This document shows, in pieces, positions 43,311 through 52,393 of a DNA stretch of 64,000 nucleotides (the first letter of the stretch is position 1; every line of letters begins with the position of its first letter). Origin of the DNA: CAG-873 sp910578365. Its GTDB lineage: Bacteria > Bacteroidota > Bacteroidia > Bacteroidales > Muribaculaceae. The stretch lies in NCBI GenBank assembly GCA_951635545.1, contig OX620685.1, positions 2,046,001 through 2,110,000 of the forward strand, read 5' to 3'. A program made the translations under genes and the position numbers. Under the pieces are notes generated by a model that did not search any database, was not told the origin of the DNA, and saw only the letters and a program-made list of their open reading frames with translations.

Positions 43311-43601
43311 ATGGATATAATGATCAAACCCATCGTTACCGAAAAGGCAACCAAGCTTACCGAAAAGCTTAACCGCTACACTTTCTGTGTATCTCCCGAG
43401 GCCAACAAGTATCAGATTAAGGCACTGGTTGAGCAGCTCTACGGCGTTAAGGTTGTTCGGGTTAATACCGCTGTTGTCCGCGGCAAAAACAAGTCGCGCT
43501 GGACTAAGAGCGGTCTGCTCCGCGGTAATACCAGCCGTTGGAAAAAAGCCTTCATCACATTAGCTGAAGGCCAGACTATCGACTTCTATAGCAATATCTA
43601 A
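43311..43601 (+). CDS. rplW: 50S ribosomal protein L23 (96 aa)
   Basis: Exit-site protein that docks trigger factor, SRP and the Sec translocon. Family blocks are IKPIVTEKATKLTEKLNRY and YGVKVVRVNTAVVRGK. The start could be 43311 (MDIMIKPI) or 43320 (MIKPIV). Basic C-terminal half with the usual short, less conserved end. Confidence 0.97.
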   Translation: MDIMIKPIVTEKATKLTEKLNRYTFCVSPEANKYQIKALVEQLYGVKVVRVNTAVVRGKNKSRWTKSGLLRGNTSRWKKAFITLAEGQTIDFYSNI

Positions 43602-43606
43602 TAAAA

Positions 43607-44434
43607 ATGGCAGTAAGAAAATTCAAGCCCACAACTCCCGGGCAAAGACACAAAGTTATCGGTGTATTCAAAGGTACGATCACTGCTACTACACCGGAAA
43701 AATCTCTTACAGTCGGTAAACGTGCATCCGGCGGTCGCAACGCCGAGGGCCATCTAACCACCCGTTACCTTGGTGGTGGTCACAAGCGCAAATACCGCAT
43801 GATTGACTTTAAGAGAAACAAAGATGGAGTTCCCGCAGTAGTGAAGTCTATCGAATACGATCCCAATCGTTCGGCTCGTATCGCCCTGCTTTACTATGCT
43901 GACGGCGTAAAAACTTACATCATCGCACCCAATGGCCTCCAGGTCGGCACCACTGTGATGAGCGGCGCCGATGCAGCTCCCGAAGTAGGCAACTGCCTGC
44001 CTCTGAGTGTAATCCCTGTAGGTACCATAATCCACAACATCGAGCTCCGTCCCGGCCAGGGCGCCTTCATGGCACGTAGCGCCGGTACCTTTGCTCAGCT
44101 CATCTCCCGCGAGGGAAATTACGCGATTATCAAATTACCTTCCGGCGAAACCCGCAAGGTGCTCAGCGCTTGCAAAGCCACTATCGGTGTGGTTGGCAAC
44201 AGCGAGCACTCGCTCGAGCGCTCAGGCAAGGCAGGTCGCAGCCGTTGGCTCGGCCGTCGTCCCCGCAACCGCGGCGTAGTTATGAACCCAGTCGATCACC
44301 CCATGGGTGGTGGTGAAGGCCGTGCAAGCGGTGGTCATCCCCGTTCGCGCAAGGGTCTGTACGCTAAGGGCCTGAAGACTCGTGCACCCAAGAAGCACTC
44401 GTCGAAGTACATCATCGAAAGACGTAAAAAGTAA
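43607..44434 (+). CDS. rplB: 50S ribosomal protein L2 (275 aa)
   Basis: Core protein of the large subunit near the peptidyl-transferase centre and the inter-subunit bridge. It opens MAVRKFKPTTPGQRHKV and carries NPVDHPMGGGEGRASGGHP. The histidine of VDHP is kept, but the usual second histidine (VDHPHGGG) is a methionine, as commonly seen in Bacteroidetes. Six bases after rplW. Confidence 0.98.
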   Translation: MAVRKFKPTTPGQRHKVIGVFKGTITATTPEKSLTVGKRASGGRNAEGHLTTRYLGGGHKRKYRMIDFKRNKDGVPAVVKSIEYDPNRSARIALLYYADGVKTYIIAPNGLQVGTTVMSGADAAPEVGNCLPLSVIPVGTIIHNIELRPGQGAFMARSAGTFAQLISREGNYAIIKLPSGETRKVLSACKATIGVVGNSEHSLERSGKAGRSRWLGRRPRNRGVVMNPVDHPMGGGEGRASGGHPRSRKGLYAKGLKTRAPKKHSSKYIIERRKK

Positions 44435-44453
44435 TCTGATTAATTAAGTAATT

Positions 44454-44723
44454 ATGAGTCGTTCATTAAAAAAAGGCCCCTTTATCAGCGTAAAGCTCGA
44501 AAAGAAGGTAGCTGATATGGAAGCTTCCGGCAAGAAGAATGTCATCAAGACCTGGAGCCGCGCTTCCATGATCGCCCCCGAATTTGTAGGCCATACTTTT
44601 GCGGTTCACAACGGCAACAAGTTCATTCCCGTTTATGTAACCGAAAACATGGTAGGTCACAAGCTTGGTGAGTTCGCTCCAACTCGTAACTTCCGCGGCC
44701 ACGCCGGTAACAAGAAAAAATAA
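44454..44723 (+). CDS. rpsS: 30S ribosomal protein S19 (89 aa)
   Basis: Head protein that binds 16S rRNA with S13 and contacts the A-site tRNA region. MSRSLKKGPFISVKLEKKV and GHKLGEFAPTRNFRGHAG are signature blocks. Ordinary length. Confidence 0.97.
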   Translation: MSRSLKKGPFISVKLEKKVADMEASGKKNVIKTWSRASMIAPEFVGHTFAVHNGNKFIPVYVTENMVGHKLGEFAPTRNFRGHAGNKKK

Positions 44724-44768
44724 CCGGGCTCTCTAATCATCTTTGATAAATAAAAAGAATCAAATAAA

Positions 44769-45167
44769 ATGGGTGTAAGAAAAAGAATTTCCGCCGACAA
44801 AATGAAGGAAGAACGTAAGTCCGTGGCCTTCGCCAAGCTTACCAACGTTCCTACTTCCCCCCGCAAGATGCGTCTTGTAGCCGATATGGTCCGCGGCAAA
44901 GAAGTGTTCCGCGCTCTGGGCATGCTCAAGTTCTCCAACAAAGAGGCTGCTGCCCGTCTGGAAAAACTTCTCCGCTCGGCTGTGGCTAACTGGGAACAGA
45001 AAAACGAGCGTAAGGCCGAATCCGGCGAGCTCTACATAAGCACTATATACGTTAACCCCGCCCCCATGCTGAAACGTCTGCGCACAGCTCCTCAGGGTCG
45101 CGGCTACCGTATCCGCAAGCGCTCAAACCACGTCACTATCGTAGTAGACACTATTGAAAATAACTAA
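44769..45167 (+). CDS. rplV: 50S ribosomal protein L22 (132 aa)
   Basis: Exit-tunnel protein whose beta hairpin, here NPAPMLKRLRTAPQGRGYRIRKRSN in family terms (about 95-118), forms the constriction with L4. SPRKMRLVADMVRGK is the N-terminal signature. The N-terminal extension (MGVRKRISADKMKEERK) is longer than in E. coli, as is typical for the phylum. Confidence 0.97.
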   Translation: MGVRKRISADKMKEERKSVAFAKLTNVPTSPRKMRLVADMVRGKEVFRALGMLKFSNKEAAARLEKLLRSAVANWEQKNERKAESGELYISTIYVNPAPMLKRLRTAPQGRGYRIRKRSNHVTIVVDTIENN

Positions 45168-45189
45168 AACCACGAGGATTAAATAAACT

Positions 45190-45924
45190 ATGGGACAGAA
45201 AGTAAATCCTATCAGCAACCGCTTGGGCGTCATCCGCGGTTGGGACTCCAACTGGGCTGACGGCAAAAAACAAGGCGACACAATCCTCGAGGATTACAAG
45301 CTGCGCAAGTACCTGAACGCGCGTCTGGCTACTTGCAGCGTGTCGCGTATCGTGATTGAACGCACTCTCAAACTTATCACCATCACCGTTTGCACCTCGC
45401 GCCCCAGTATCATCATCGGTCGTGGCGGCAAGGATGTTGAGAAGCTCAAAGAGGAACTCAAGACAATCACCGATAAGGACGTGCAGATAAATATTTTTGA
45501 GGTTAAACGTCCGGAACTCGATGCCACTATCGTAGCCTCGAACATCGCTCGCCAGATTGAAGGCAAGGTAGCTTATCGCCGTGCCGTGAAGATGGCGGTG
45601 GCAAGCACCATGCGTGCCGGTGCCGAAGGCATCAAGGTACAGGTGTCGGGTCGTCTGAACAACGCCGAAATGGCCCGCAGCGAAATGTTTAAGGAAGGCC
45701 GTACTCCCCTTCACACTCTCCGTGCCGATATCGACTATGCACTGGTAGAAGCACACACCAAGGTAGGTGTGATTGGCGTGAAGGTATGGATTTGCCGTGG
45801 CGAAGTTTACGGCAAGCGAGATCTCGCTCCTTCTTTCGCAAGCAACCAGAAGGAAAATCGTCCGGCAGCCGGTAACGGCGCACCCCGCCGTGGTGGTTTC
45901 CGTCGCGCAAGAAACAATCGTTAA
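45190..45924 (+). CDS. rpsC: 30S ribosomal protein S3 (244 aa)
   Basis: mRNA entry-site protein with helicase activity together with S4. It opens MGQKVNPISNRLGVIRGWDS; a KH domain (PSIIIGRGGKDVEKLKEEL, about 70-90) and the C-terminal S3 domain (GVIGVKVWICRGEVYGK) follow. The C-terminal tail is glycine- and arginine-rich (GAPRRGGFRRARNNR). Confidence 0.98.
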   Translation: MGQKVNPISNRLGVIRGWDSNWADGKKQGDTILEDYKLRKYLNARLATCSVSRIVIERTLKLITITVCTSRPSIIIGRGGKDVEKLKEELKTITDKDVQINIFEVKRPELDATIVASNIARQIEGKVAYRRAVKMAVASTMRAGAEGIKVQVSGRLNNAEMARSEMFKEGRTPLHTLRADIDYALVEAHTKVGVIGVKVWICRGEVYGKRDLAPSFASNQKENRPAAGNGAPRRGGFRRARNNR

Positions 45925-45946
45925 ACCTCTCAGACATTCATAGAAA

Positions 45947-46378
45947 ATGTTACAACCGAAGAAAACCAAATTCCGCCGCCAGCAGAAAGGCCGTATGAAA
46001 GGCATTGCCCAGCGTGGCAATCAGCTGGCGTTCGGCTCGTTCGGCATCAAGACCCTCGAATCCAAGTGGATTACCGGTCGTCAGATCGAAGCCGCCCGTA
46101 TCGCGGTAACACGTTATATGCAGCGTCAGGGTCAAATCTGGATTCGTATCTTCCCGGATAAGCCCATCACCAAGAAGCCGGCCGAAGTCCGCATGGGTAA
46201 AGGTAAAGGTTCGCCGGAAGGCTTCGTGGCACCTGTGACCCCCGGCCGTATAATCCTCGAAGTTGAAGGTGTGAGCTACGAAATAGCCAAGGAAGCACTC
46301 CGTCTGGCTGCCCAGAAGCTCCCCGTAACCACCAAGTTTGTGGTTCGTCGCGACTACGACGCCACTCAAAACGTGTAA
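45947..46378 (+). CDS. rplP: 50S ribosomal protein L16 (143 aa)
   Basis: Binds near the A-site tRNA and helps assemble the active centre. MLQPKKTKFRRQQKGRMKG and the later VRMGKGKGSPEGFVAPV are hallmark segments. 22 bases after rpsC and 13 before rpmC. Confidence 0.98.
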   Translation: MLQPKKTKFRRQQKGRMKGIAQRGNQLAFGSFGIKTLESKWITGRQIEAARIAVTRYMQRQGQIWIRIFPDKPITKKPAEVRMGKGKGSPEGFVAPVTPGRIILEVEGVSYEIAKEALRLAAQKLPVTTKFVVRRDYDATQNV

Positions 46379-46391
46379 GCCCCGGTAAGTT

Positions 46392-46589
46392 ATGAAAAAA
46401 GAAGAAATCAAAGAACTCAGCACTGCCGACCTCAAGGAACGTCTGGCCCAGATGGAGAAAGAATACCTCCAGCTTAAGGTCAACCACGCCGTAACCCCAG
46501 TCGACAATCCCGCAAAGATTACTGCCGACCGTCGCATGATTGCACGTGTCAAAACAGAGCTGCGTCAGCGCGAACTTAACAATAAATAA
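46392..46589 (+). CDS. rpmC: 50S ribosomal protein L29 (65 aa)
   Basis: Small two-helix protein at the exit tunnel next to L23. MKKEEIKELSTADLKERL and KITADRRMIARVKTELRQRE match the family. Short spacing to both neighbours. Confidence 0.96.
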   Translation: MKKEEIKELSTADLKERLAQMEKEYLQLKVNHAVTPVDNPAKITADRRMIARVKTELRQRELNNK

Positions 46590-46598
46590 TCCCAAGAA

Positions 46599-46856
46599 AT
46601 GGAAACAAGAAACTTAAGAAAAGAACGTATTGGGGTTGTGTCGAGCAACAAGGGTGACAAGACCATCACCGTAACCGTGAAATGGAAAGAAAAGCACCCC
46701 ATCTATGGTAAGTTTGTAAACAAGACCAAAAAGTATCACGCCCACGACGAAAAGAACGAATGTTCTATAGGCGATACCGTGCGTCTGATGGAAACTCGCC
46801 CTCTGAGCAAAACCAAAAGATGGAGATTAGTTGAAATCATCGAAAAAGTTAAGTAA
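46599..46856 (+). CDS. rpsQ: 30S ribosomal protein S17 (85 aa)
   Basis: OB-fold 16S rRNA-binding protein. METRNLRKERIGVVSSNKGD, YGKFVNKTKKYHAHDEKN and RLMETRPLSKTKRWRLVEI are family blocks. Three bases separate it from rplN. Confidence 0.97.
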   Translation: METRNLRKERIGVVSSNKGDKTITVTVKWKEKHPIYGKFVNKTKKYHAHDEKNECSIGDTVRLMETRPLSKTKRWRLVEIIEKVK

Positions 46857-46859
46857 GCA

Positions 46860-47225
46860 ATGATACAGTCTGAATCGCGCCTTACTGTTGCTGACAACAG
46901 CGGCGCAAAAGAAGCACTCTGCATCCACGTCCTCGGCGGCACAGGTCGCCGCTATGCCTCGGTTGGCGATATCATCGTAGTTTCTGTAAAGAGCGTGATT
47001 CCCAGCTCCGATGTCAAGAAAGGCACCGTATCGAAGGCAGTGGTGGTACGCACCAAGAAGGAAATCCGCCGTCCCGACGGCAGCTATATCCGTTTCGACG
47101 ACAATGCATGCGTGCTTCTTAACAACGCCGGTGAACTCCGCGGCACCCGTATCTTCGGTCCGGTGGCTCGCGAACTCCGCGCAACTAACATGAAAATCGT
47201 CTCATTGGCTCCGGAAGTACTCTAA
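46860..47225 (+). CDS. rplN: 50S ribosomal protein L14 (121 aa)
   Basis: Inter-subunit-face protein, partner of L19 and docking site of the silencing factor RsfS. MIQSESRLTVADNSGAKEAL and FDDNACVLLNNAGELRGTRI are conserved. Ordinary length, directly after rpsQ. Confidence 0.98.
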   Translation: MIQSESRLTVADNSGAKEALCIHVLGGTGRRYASVGDIIVVSVKSVIPSSDVKKGTVSKAVVVRTKKEIRRPDGSYIRFDDNACVLLNNAGELRGTRIFGPVARELRATNMKIVSLAPEVL

Positions 47226-47254
47226 AGCTAAACAAGTAAAACAGAAAGAAAGTA

Positions 47255-47572
47255 ATGAGCAAAATCAATATCAAAAAGGGTGACAACGTCATTGTTCTCG
47301 CCGGCGAAAGCCGTGGCGAGAAAGGACGTGTGCTCAGCGTAGACCGCGAAAAGCAGCGTGTTCTCGTGGAGGGTGTCAACATAGTCACCAAGGCTACCAA
47401 GCCTTCGGCAAAGCATCCTCAGGGTGGCCTTATCAAAATCGAGGCTCCCATCCATGTTTCTAATGTAAGCCTTATCGACCCTGCTTCGGGTAAAGCTACC
47501 CGTATAGCTATCAAACGCGAAGATGGCAAAAAGGTTCGTATCGCCAAAAAATCAGGAAAGGAAATCAAGTAA
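47255..47572 (+). CDS. rplX: 50S ribosomal protein L24 (105 aa)
   Basis: Assembly-initiator protein with a KOW motif (KKGDNVIVLAGESRGEKGRV, residues about 7-26). Stop TAA overlaps the rplE ATG by one base (TAATG at 47570-47574), implying coupled translation. Confidence 0.97.
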   Translation: MSKINIKKGDNVIVLAGESRGEKGRVLSVDREKQRVLVEGVNIVTKATKPSAKHPQGGLIKIEAPIHVSNVSLIDPASGKATRIAIKREDGKKVRIAKKSGKEIK

Positions 47573-48114
47573 TGAGCACTACTCTTCACAACGACTATAA
47601 GGAACGTATCGTTCCCGCTCTTGAAAAAGAATTCGGTTACACTACCGTGATGCAGGTGCCCAAGCTCAAGAAGATTGTTATCAACCAGGGTCTCGGTGCT
47701 GCTACCCAGGACAAGAAACTCATTGAGAACGCCATAAACGAGCTCACCGCCATCACCGGCCAGAAGGCAGTAGCCACCCTTTCGAGAAAGGATATCTCGA
47801 ACTTCAAGCTCCGTAAAAAAATGCCCATCGGCGTGATGGTTACTCTCCGTCGCGACAAGATGTACGAATTTCTGGAGCGTCTGATTCGTGTGGCCCTGCC
47901 CCGTATCCGCGACTTCAAGGGTATCGAAGGCAAGCTCGACGGCCGTGGTAACTATACCCTCGGCATCACCGAGCAGATTATCTTCCCCGAAATCAACATC
48001 GACGCTATCAACAAGCTCATGGGTATGAATATCACCTTCGTGACCTCGGCCAACACCGACGAAGAAGGTTTCGCCCTGCTGAAGCATTTCGGTCTTCCCT
48101 TCAAGAACAAATAA
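47572..48114 (+). CDS. rplE: 50S ribosomal protein L5 (180 aa)
   Basis: 5S rRNA-binding protein of the central protuberance; contacts P-site tRNA. VPKLKKIVINQGLGAATQD and the C-terminal EINIDAINKLMGMNITFVT are family blocks. Its start overlaps the rplX stop. Confidence 0.98.
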   Translation: MSTTLHNDYKERIVPALEKEFGYTTVMQVPKLKKIVINQGLGAATQDKKLIENAINELTAITGQKAVATLSRKDISNFKLRKKMPIGVMVTLRRDKMYEFLERLIRVALPRIRDFKGIEGKLDGRGNYTLGITEQIIFPEINIDAINKLMGMNITFVTSANTDEEGFALLKHFGLPFKNK

Positions 48115-48140
48115 TAAACTTCAAAAGCTAATACACCAAT

Positions 48141-48419
48141 ATGGCTAAAGAATCAATGAAGGCCCGCGAGGTGAAGCGCGCCAAACTCGTGGCCAAATAC
48201 GCCGCCAAGAAGGCCGCTCTCAAGGCTGCCGGCGACTACGAGGCATACCAGGCTCTGCAGCTCCTGCCCAAGAACGCCTCGAGCGTGCGTCTGCACAACC
48301 GTTGCTCCATCACCGGTCGTCCCAAGGGCTACATGCGCCAGTTCGGCCTGTCGCGTATCCAGTTCCGCGAAATGGCATCGGCCGGCCTCATCCCCGGAGT
48401 AAAAAAAGCAAGCTGGTAA
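48141..48419 (+). CDS. rpsN: 30S ribosomal protein S14 (92 aa)
   Basis: Head assembly protein. It contains NRCSITGRPKGYMRQFGLSR with a single cysteine, not the four-cysteine zinc ribbon, so this is the long zinc-independent form. No second S14 gene is seen in the window. Confidence 0.97.
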   Translation: MAKESMKAREVKRAKLVAKYAAKKAALKAAGDYEAYQALQLLPKNASSVRLHNRCSITGRPKGYMRQFGLSRIQFREMASAGLIPGVKKASW

Positions 48420-48502
48420 GCCTCGCATAATGCTCCACAGATACTTACAAGAGTATTAAATATTGTTGGGAAAATCCCAATCAATTTAAACAATAATAAA
48501 AA

Positions 48503-48901
48503 ATGACTGATCCAATAGCAGATTATCTCACAAGATTGAGAAACGCGATCAAGGCCAACCACCGTGTGGTCGAAGTTCCCGCCTCAAACTTGAAGAAGGA
48601 AATCACCAAGATTCTCTTCGAACAGGGCTATATCCTCAACTACAAGTTCATTGATGGAGAAACCCCCGCAGGTACCATCAAGATAGCCCTCAAATACGAT
48701 CCCGTTGACCGCGTCAACGCCATCAAGGGTCTACGCCGTGTATCTCGTCCCGGTCTTCGTCAGTACACCGGCTACAAAGATATGCCCCGAGTATTAAATG
48801 GTTTAGGTATCGCCATCCTGTCGACCTCCAAAGGCGTGATGACCAACAAACAGGCATCAGAGGAGAAAGTCGGCGGCGAAGTTCTGTGCTATGTCTACTA
48901 A
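48503..48901 (+). CDS. rpsH: 30S ribosomal protein S8 (132 aa)
   Basis: Central-domain 16S rRNA-binding protein; in E. coli it is the translational repressor of the spc operon. MTDPIADYLTRLRNAIKANH and the C-terminal STSKGVMTNKQASEEKVGGE are conserved. The gap before it (83 bases) is wider than neighbouring gaps and could hold a regulatory structure, though I see no S8-site consensus. Confidence 0.97.
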   Translation: MTDPIADYLTRLRNAIKANHRVVEVPASNLKKEITKILFEQGYILNYKFIDGETPAGTIKIALKYDPVDRVNAIKGLRRVSRPGLRQYTGYKDMPRVLNGLGIAILSTSKGVMTNKQASEEKVGGEVLCYVY

Positions 48902-48919
48902 TATAAGGAGGAACTAAGT

Positions 48920-49474
48920 ATGTCAAGAATAGGTAAAGCTCCCATCGCGCTTCCCGCAGGCGTAAGCGTGAAAGTAGACGGCCACAAGGTGACCGTTAAG
49001 GGCCCCAAGGGCGAACTCAGCCAGACCATCAATCCCGATCTCGATGTAAAGGTAGAAGACAACCTGGTGGTTGTCACCCGTCCGACCGATGATCGCGAAC
49101 ACCGCGCGCAGCACGGTCTTTACCGTGCCCTCATCCACAACATGGTGGTAGGTGTTTCGGAAGGCTATCGCAAGGAAATGGAATTAGTAGGTGTAGGTTA
49201 CCGTGCTGCAGCCACCGGTCAGGTGCTGGAGCTCTCGCTCGGTTTCTCGCACGCCATATATATCAAGCTTCCGCCCGAAGTAAAGGTTGAAGCAAAGAGC
49301 GAACGCAACAAGAACCCCCTGATTATTCTTGAAAGCGGCGACAAGCAGCTTCTTGGCCAGGTATGCGCCAAGATCCGCTCGCTCCGCAAGCCCGAACCTT
49401 ACAAGGGCAAGGGTATCAAGTTTGTCGGTGAGGTTATCCGTCGCAAGTCTGGTAAGTCCGCAGGTGCTAAATAA
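48920..49474 (+). CDS. rplF: 50S ribosomal protein L6 (184 aa)
   Basis: Binds near the sarcin-ricin loop and the factor-binding site. MSRIGKAPIALPAGVSVKVD opens it; ISRKEPYKGKGIKF-type C-terminal block appears here as RKPEPYKGKGIKFVGEVIRRK. It is preceded by AAGGAGGAAC (about 48904-48913), one of the few Shine-Dalgarno-like sites in the operon. Confidence 0.97.
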   Translation: MSRIGKAPIALPAGVSVKVDGHKVTVKGPKGELSQTINPDLDVKVEDNLVVVTRPTDDREHRAQHGLYRALIHNMVVGVSEGYRKEMELVGVGYRAAATGQVLELSLGFSHAIYIKLPPEVKVEAKSERNKNPLIILESGDKQLLGQVCAKIRSLRKPEPYKGKGIKFVGEVIRRKSGKSAGAK

Positions 49475-49491
49475 GTAAAAAAGAAATCATC

Positions 49492-49833
49492 ATGATATCT
49501 AAGATACAAAGAAGAAACAAAATCAAAGCACGCATCCGCGGCAAAATCTCCGGCACCGCTGCCCGTCCGCGCATGACTGTGTTCCGCTCTAACAAGCAGA
49601 TCTACGTGCAACTCGTAGACGACCTCGCCGGCAAAACCCTCGTAGCCACCTCATCGAAGGGTATCGAAGAGGGCACAAAAATTGAAATTGCTGCCAAGGT
49701 AGGTGAAGCCATCGCACAGAAAGCCATTGAGGCCGGTATCACCGAAGTTGTCTTTGACCGTAACGGTTATCTCTTCCATGGTCGTGTAAAATCGCTCGCC
49801 GACGCAGCTCGCAAAGGCGGTCTCAAATTCTAA
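49492..49833 (+). CDS. rplR: 50S ribosomal protein L18 (113 aa)
   Basis: Binds 5S rRNA with L5. RRNKIKARIRGKISGTAARPRM is the arginine-rich N-terminus, and VFDRNGYLFHGRVKSLADAAR the conserved C-terminal block. Eight bases before rpsE. Confidence 0.97.
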   Translation: MISKIQRRNKIKARIRGKISGTAARPRMTVFRSNKQIYVQLVDDLAGKTLVATSSKGIEEGTKIEIAAKVGEAIAQKAIEAGITEVVFDRNGYLFHGRVKSLADAARKGGLKF

Positions 49834-49841
49834 TTATCACT

Positions 49842-50360
49842 ATGGCAAAAAGAAACAACAGAGTAAAGAGCACCAACGACATCGAACTGAAGGATCGTCT
49901 GGTTGCCATCAACCGTGTCACCAAGGTAACCAAGGGTGGCCGTACTTTCACTTTCGCCGCCATCGTGGTGGTTGGTAACGACAATGGTATCGTTGGCTGG
50001 GGCCTCGGCAAAGCCAACGAAGTCCAGGCAGCTATCCAGAAGGGTATCGAAGCCGCCAAGAAAAACCTCATCAAGGTTCCCGTACACAAAGGTACCATTC
50101 CCCACGAGCAAGTTGCAAAATTCGCCGGCTCGCGCGTGATTCTCAAGCCCGCAAGCCACGGTACCGGTGTAAAGGCCGGTGGCGCTATGCGTGCTGTGCT
50201 TGAAAGTGTAGGTATTACCGACGTGCTTGCCAAGTCGAAGGGTTCGTCGAACCCCCACAACCTGGTGAAGGCCACTATCGCCGCCCTCGACGAAATGCGT
50301 TCGCCGGCTGCAGTGGCCCAGAATCGTGGAATCTCGGTTGAAAAAGTGTTCAAAGGCTAA
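49842..50360 (+). CDS. rpsE: 30S ribosomal protein S5 (172 aa)
   Basis: Translational fidelity protein at the mRNA entry pore. DRLVAINRVTKVTKGGRTFTF is the double-stranded RNA-binding N-domain; GGAMRAVLESVGITDVLAKS the C-domain. The spectinomycin loop region appears ordinary. Confidence 0.97.
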   Translation: MAKRNNRVKSTNDIELKDRLVAINRVTKVTKGGRTFTFAAIVVVGNDNGIVGWGLGKANEVQAAIQKGIEAAKKNLIKVPVHKGTIPHEQVAKFAGSRVILKPASHGTGVKAGGAMRAVLESVGITDVLAKSKGSSNPHNLVKATIAALDEMRSPAAVAQNRGISVEKVFKG

Positions 50361-50372
50361 TAATTTTCAATC

Positions 50373-50552
50373 ATGGCACAAATCAAAATCAAACAGATAA
50401 AGAGCCGTATCAACTGCCCGGCAGTGCAGAAGCGCACTCTCGACGCACTCGGCCTTCACAAGATGAATCACGTGGTGGTAAAAGAAGACACCCCCAGCGT
50501 GATGGGTATGGTAAACAAAGTTCGTCACCTCGTCGAAGTGACCAACGCTTAA
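50373..50552 (+). CDS. rpmD: 50S ribosomal protein L30 (59 aa)
   Basis: Small protein between rpsE and rplO, starting MAQIKIKQIKSRINCP and ending MVNKVRHLVEVTNA. The LGLHKMNHVVVKEDTPSVMGM core is the L30 signature. The gene is 12 bases after rpsE and 26 before rplO, its normal place in spc operons. Confidence 0.96.
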   Translation: MAQIKIKQIKSRINCPAVQKRTLDALGLHKMNHVVVKEDTPSVMGMVNKVRHLVEVTNA

Positions 50553-50578
50553 TATCAACAGAAGTAAAAATTACAACT

Positions 50579-51025
50579 ATGAATTTAAGTAATCTTCAGC
50601 CCGCTGTCGGCTCGGTCAAGACCGGCAAGCGTATCGGTCGTGGTCCCGGTAGCGGTAAGGGTGGTACTTCGACACGTGGTCATAAAGGTGCCAAGTCGCG
50701 CTCGGGTTACAGCCGTAAGATTGGTTTCGAAGGCGGTCAGATGCCTCTCCAGCGACGTCTGCCCAAGTTCGGCTTCAAGAACATCAACCGCAAGGACTAC
50801 AAGGCAATCAACCTCGATCTGCTCGAAACTCTGGCAACTGCCAAGAATCTTCAGAAGATCGGTCTTGAGGAACTTCGCGCCGCAGGTTACATCAACCGTA
50901 ACCAGCTGGTGAAAATCCTTGCCAACGGTGCCGTAAACCGCGCTCTCACCGTCGAAGCCCACGCATTCTCGCAGGCAGCACAGGCTGCTATCGAGGCTGC
51001 CGGCGGCTCCGTCAATAAAATCTGA
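50579..51025 (+). CDS. rplO: 50S ribosomal protein L15 (148 aa)
   Basis: Late-assembly 23S rRNA-binding protein. The glycine-rich N-terminal part (GKRIGRGPGSGKGGTSTRGHK) and the QMPLQRRLPKFGFKNINRKD segment identify it. Five bases before secY, which it precedes in nearly all bacteria. Confidence 0.97.
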   Translation: MNLSNLQPAVGSVKTGKRIGRGPGSGKGGTSTRGHKGAKSRSGYSRKIGFEGGQMPLQRRLPKFGFKNINRKDYKAINLDLLETLATAKNLQKIGLEELRAAGYINRNQLVKILANGAVNRALTVEAHAFSQAAQAAIEAAGGSVNKI

Positions 51026-51030
51026 TTATA

Positions 51031-52362
51031 ATGAGATTTATTCAAACCCTTAAAAACATCTGGACTATCGAAGAGCTGCGCAAGCGCATCCTCGTAACCC
51101 TGCTGCTGGTACTCATCTACCGCCTGGGTTGCTACGTTGTGTTGCCCGGTATCTCTACCGAAGCCATCGACCAGCTGGGCAAGTTCACCAACTCCAGCGG
51201 TCTGATGCAGCTCCTCGATATGTTCGCAGGTGGCGCGTTCTCTCAGGCCTCTATCTTCGCCCTGGGTATCATGCCATACATTACAGCTTCGATTGTTATC
51301 CAGCTGTGCGGCATGATTCTGCCCTCGTTCCAGAAGATGCAGCGCGAGGGTGAAAGCGGTCGCCAGAAGCTGAACCAGTACACCCGTTATCTGACTGTAC
51401 TGATTCTGTTGCTCCAGGCCCCTGCCTATCTGGTCAACCTCCAGATGCAGGCACAGGGTGCCTTTGAACTCAACCTCTGGACCACTTGCTATCTCACAAT
51501 AGTGCTCGCCGCAGGCTCCATGTTCATCATGTGGCTGGGCGAACGAATCACCGACCGTGGTATCGGCAACGGTATATCCTTCATAATCCTTGTAGGTATT
51601 ATCGCGCGCCTGCCGCAGGCACTGTTCTACGAGTTCATTACCCGTATGCCGGGTAATGCAACCGGACAGGGCGGTCTGGTGATGTTCATCGTTGAAGTAG
51701 TACTGCTCTTCGCAGTAACCGTAATGGCAGTTCTGCTGGTGCAGGGCACCCGCAAGGTACCCGTACAATACGCCAAGCGTATCGTAGGCAACCGCCAGTA
51801 CGGCGGCGCCCGCCAGTACATACCTCTGAAAGTGAATGCCGCCGGCGTAATGCCCATCATCTTCGCCCAGGCAATCATGTTCATTCACATGACCTTGGCC
51901 GGCTTCCGCCAGTCGAATGGTTTCTGGAGAGCTTTCACCGACATAAACAGTTTCTGGTACAACGTCCTGTTCTTCGTGCTCATTGTGGCATTCACCTACT
52001 TCTATACAGCAGTAACCGTGCGTCCCACCCAGATGGCAGAAGACATGAAGCGTAACAACGGTTTCATACCCGGCGTAAAACCCGGCAAGAAAACCGCCGA
52101 GTACCTCGACCTCGTAATGTCGCGTATCACTTTGCCCGGTTCAATATTCCTTGGCGTAGTAGCCATCCTGCCCGCCTTTGCCCGCTTCTTCGGAATCAGC
52201 CAGAACTTCGCCCAGTTCTTCGGCGGCACCTCGCTGCTGATTATGGTTGGTGTGGTTCTTGACACCCTCCAGCAGGTAGAGTCGCATCTGATGATGCACC
52301 ACTACGACGGCCTGATGAAGGAAGGCAAAATCAAAGGCCGCACCACCGGACAGGCTTATTAA
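51031..52362 (+). CDS. secY: Preprotein translocase subunit SecY (443 aa)
   Basis: Pore-forming subunit of the Sec channel. Ten membrane helices; signature 1 (GIMPYITASIVIQLC, about residues 75-90) and signature 2 (WLGERITDRGIGNGISFIIL) are clear. The cytoplasmic loops KVPVQYAKRIVGN and NNGFIPGVKPGK contact the ribosome and SecA. It carries the exported proteins encoded elsewhere in this window. Intact. Confidence 0.98.
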   Translation: MRFIQTLKNIWTIEELRKRILVTLLLVLIYRLGCYVVLPGISTEAIDQLGKFTNSSGLMQLLDMFAGGAFSQASIFALGIMPYITASIVIQLCGMILPSFQKMQREGESGRQKLNQYTRYLTVLILLLQAPAYLVNLQMQAQGAFELNLWTTCYLTIVLAAGSMFIMWLGERITDRGIGNGISFIILVGIIARLPQALFYEFITRMPGNATGQGGLVMFIVEVVLLFAVTVMAVLLVQGTRKVPVQYAKRIVGNRQYGGARQYIPLKVNAAGVMPIIFAQAIMFIHMTLAGFRQSNGFWRAFTDINSFWYNVLFFVLIVAFTYFYTAVTVRPTQMAEDMKRNNGFIPGVKPGKKTAEYLDLVMSRITLPGSIFLGVVAILPAFARFFGISQNFAQFFGGTSLLIMVGVVLDTLQQVESHLMMHHYDGLMKEGKIKGRTTGQAY

Positions 52363-52393
52363 ACTAAGGATTGAACAGAAAGGACGCTTCTAA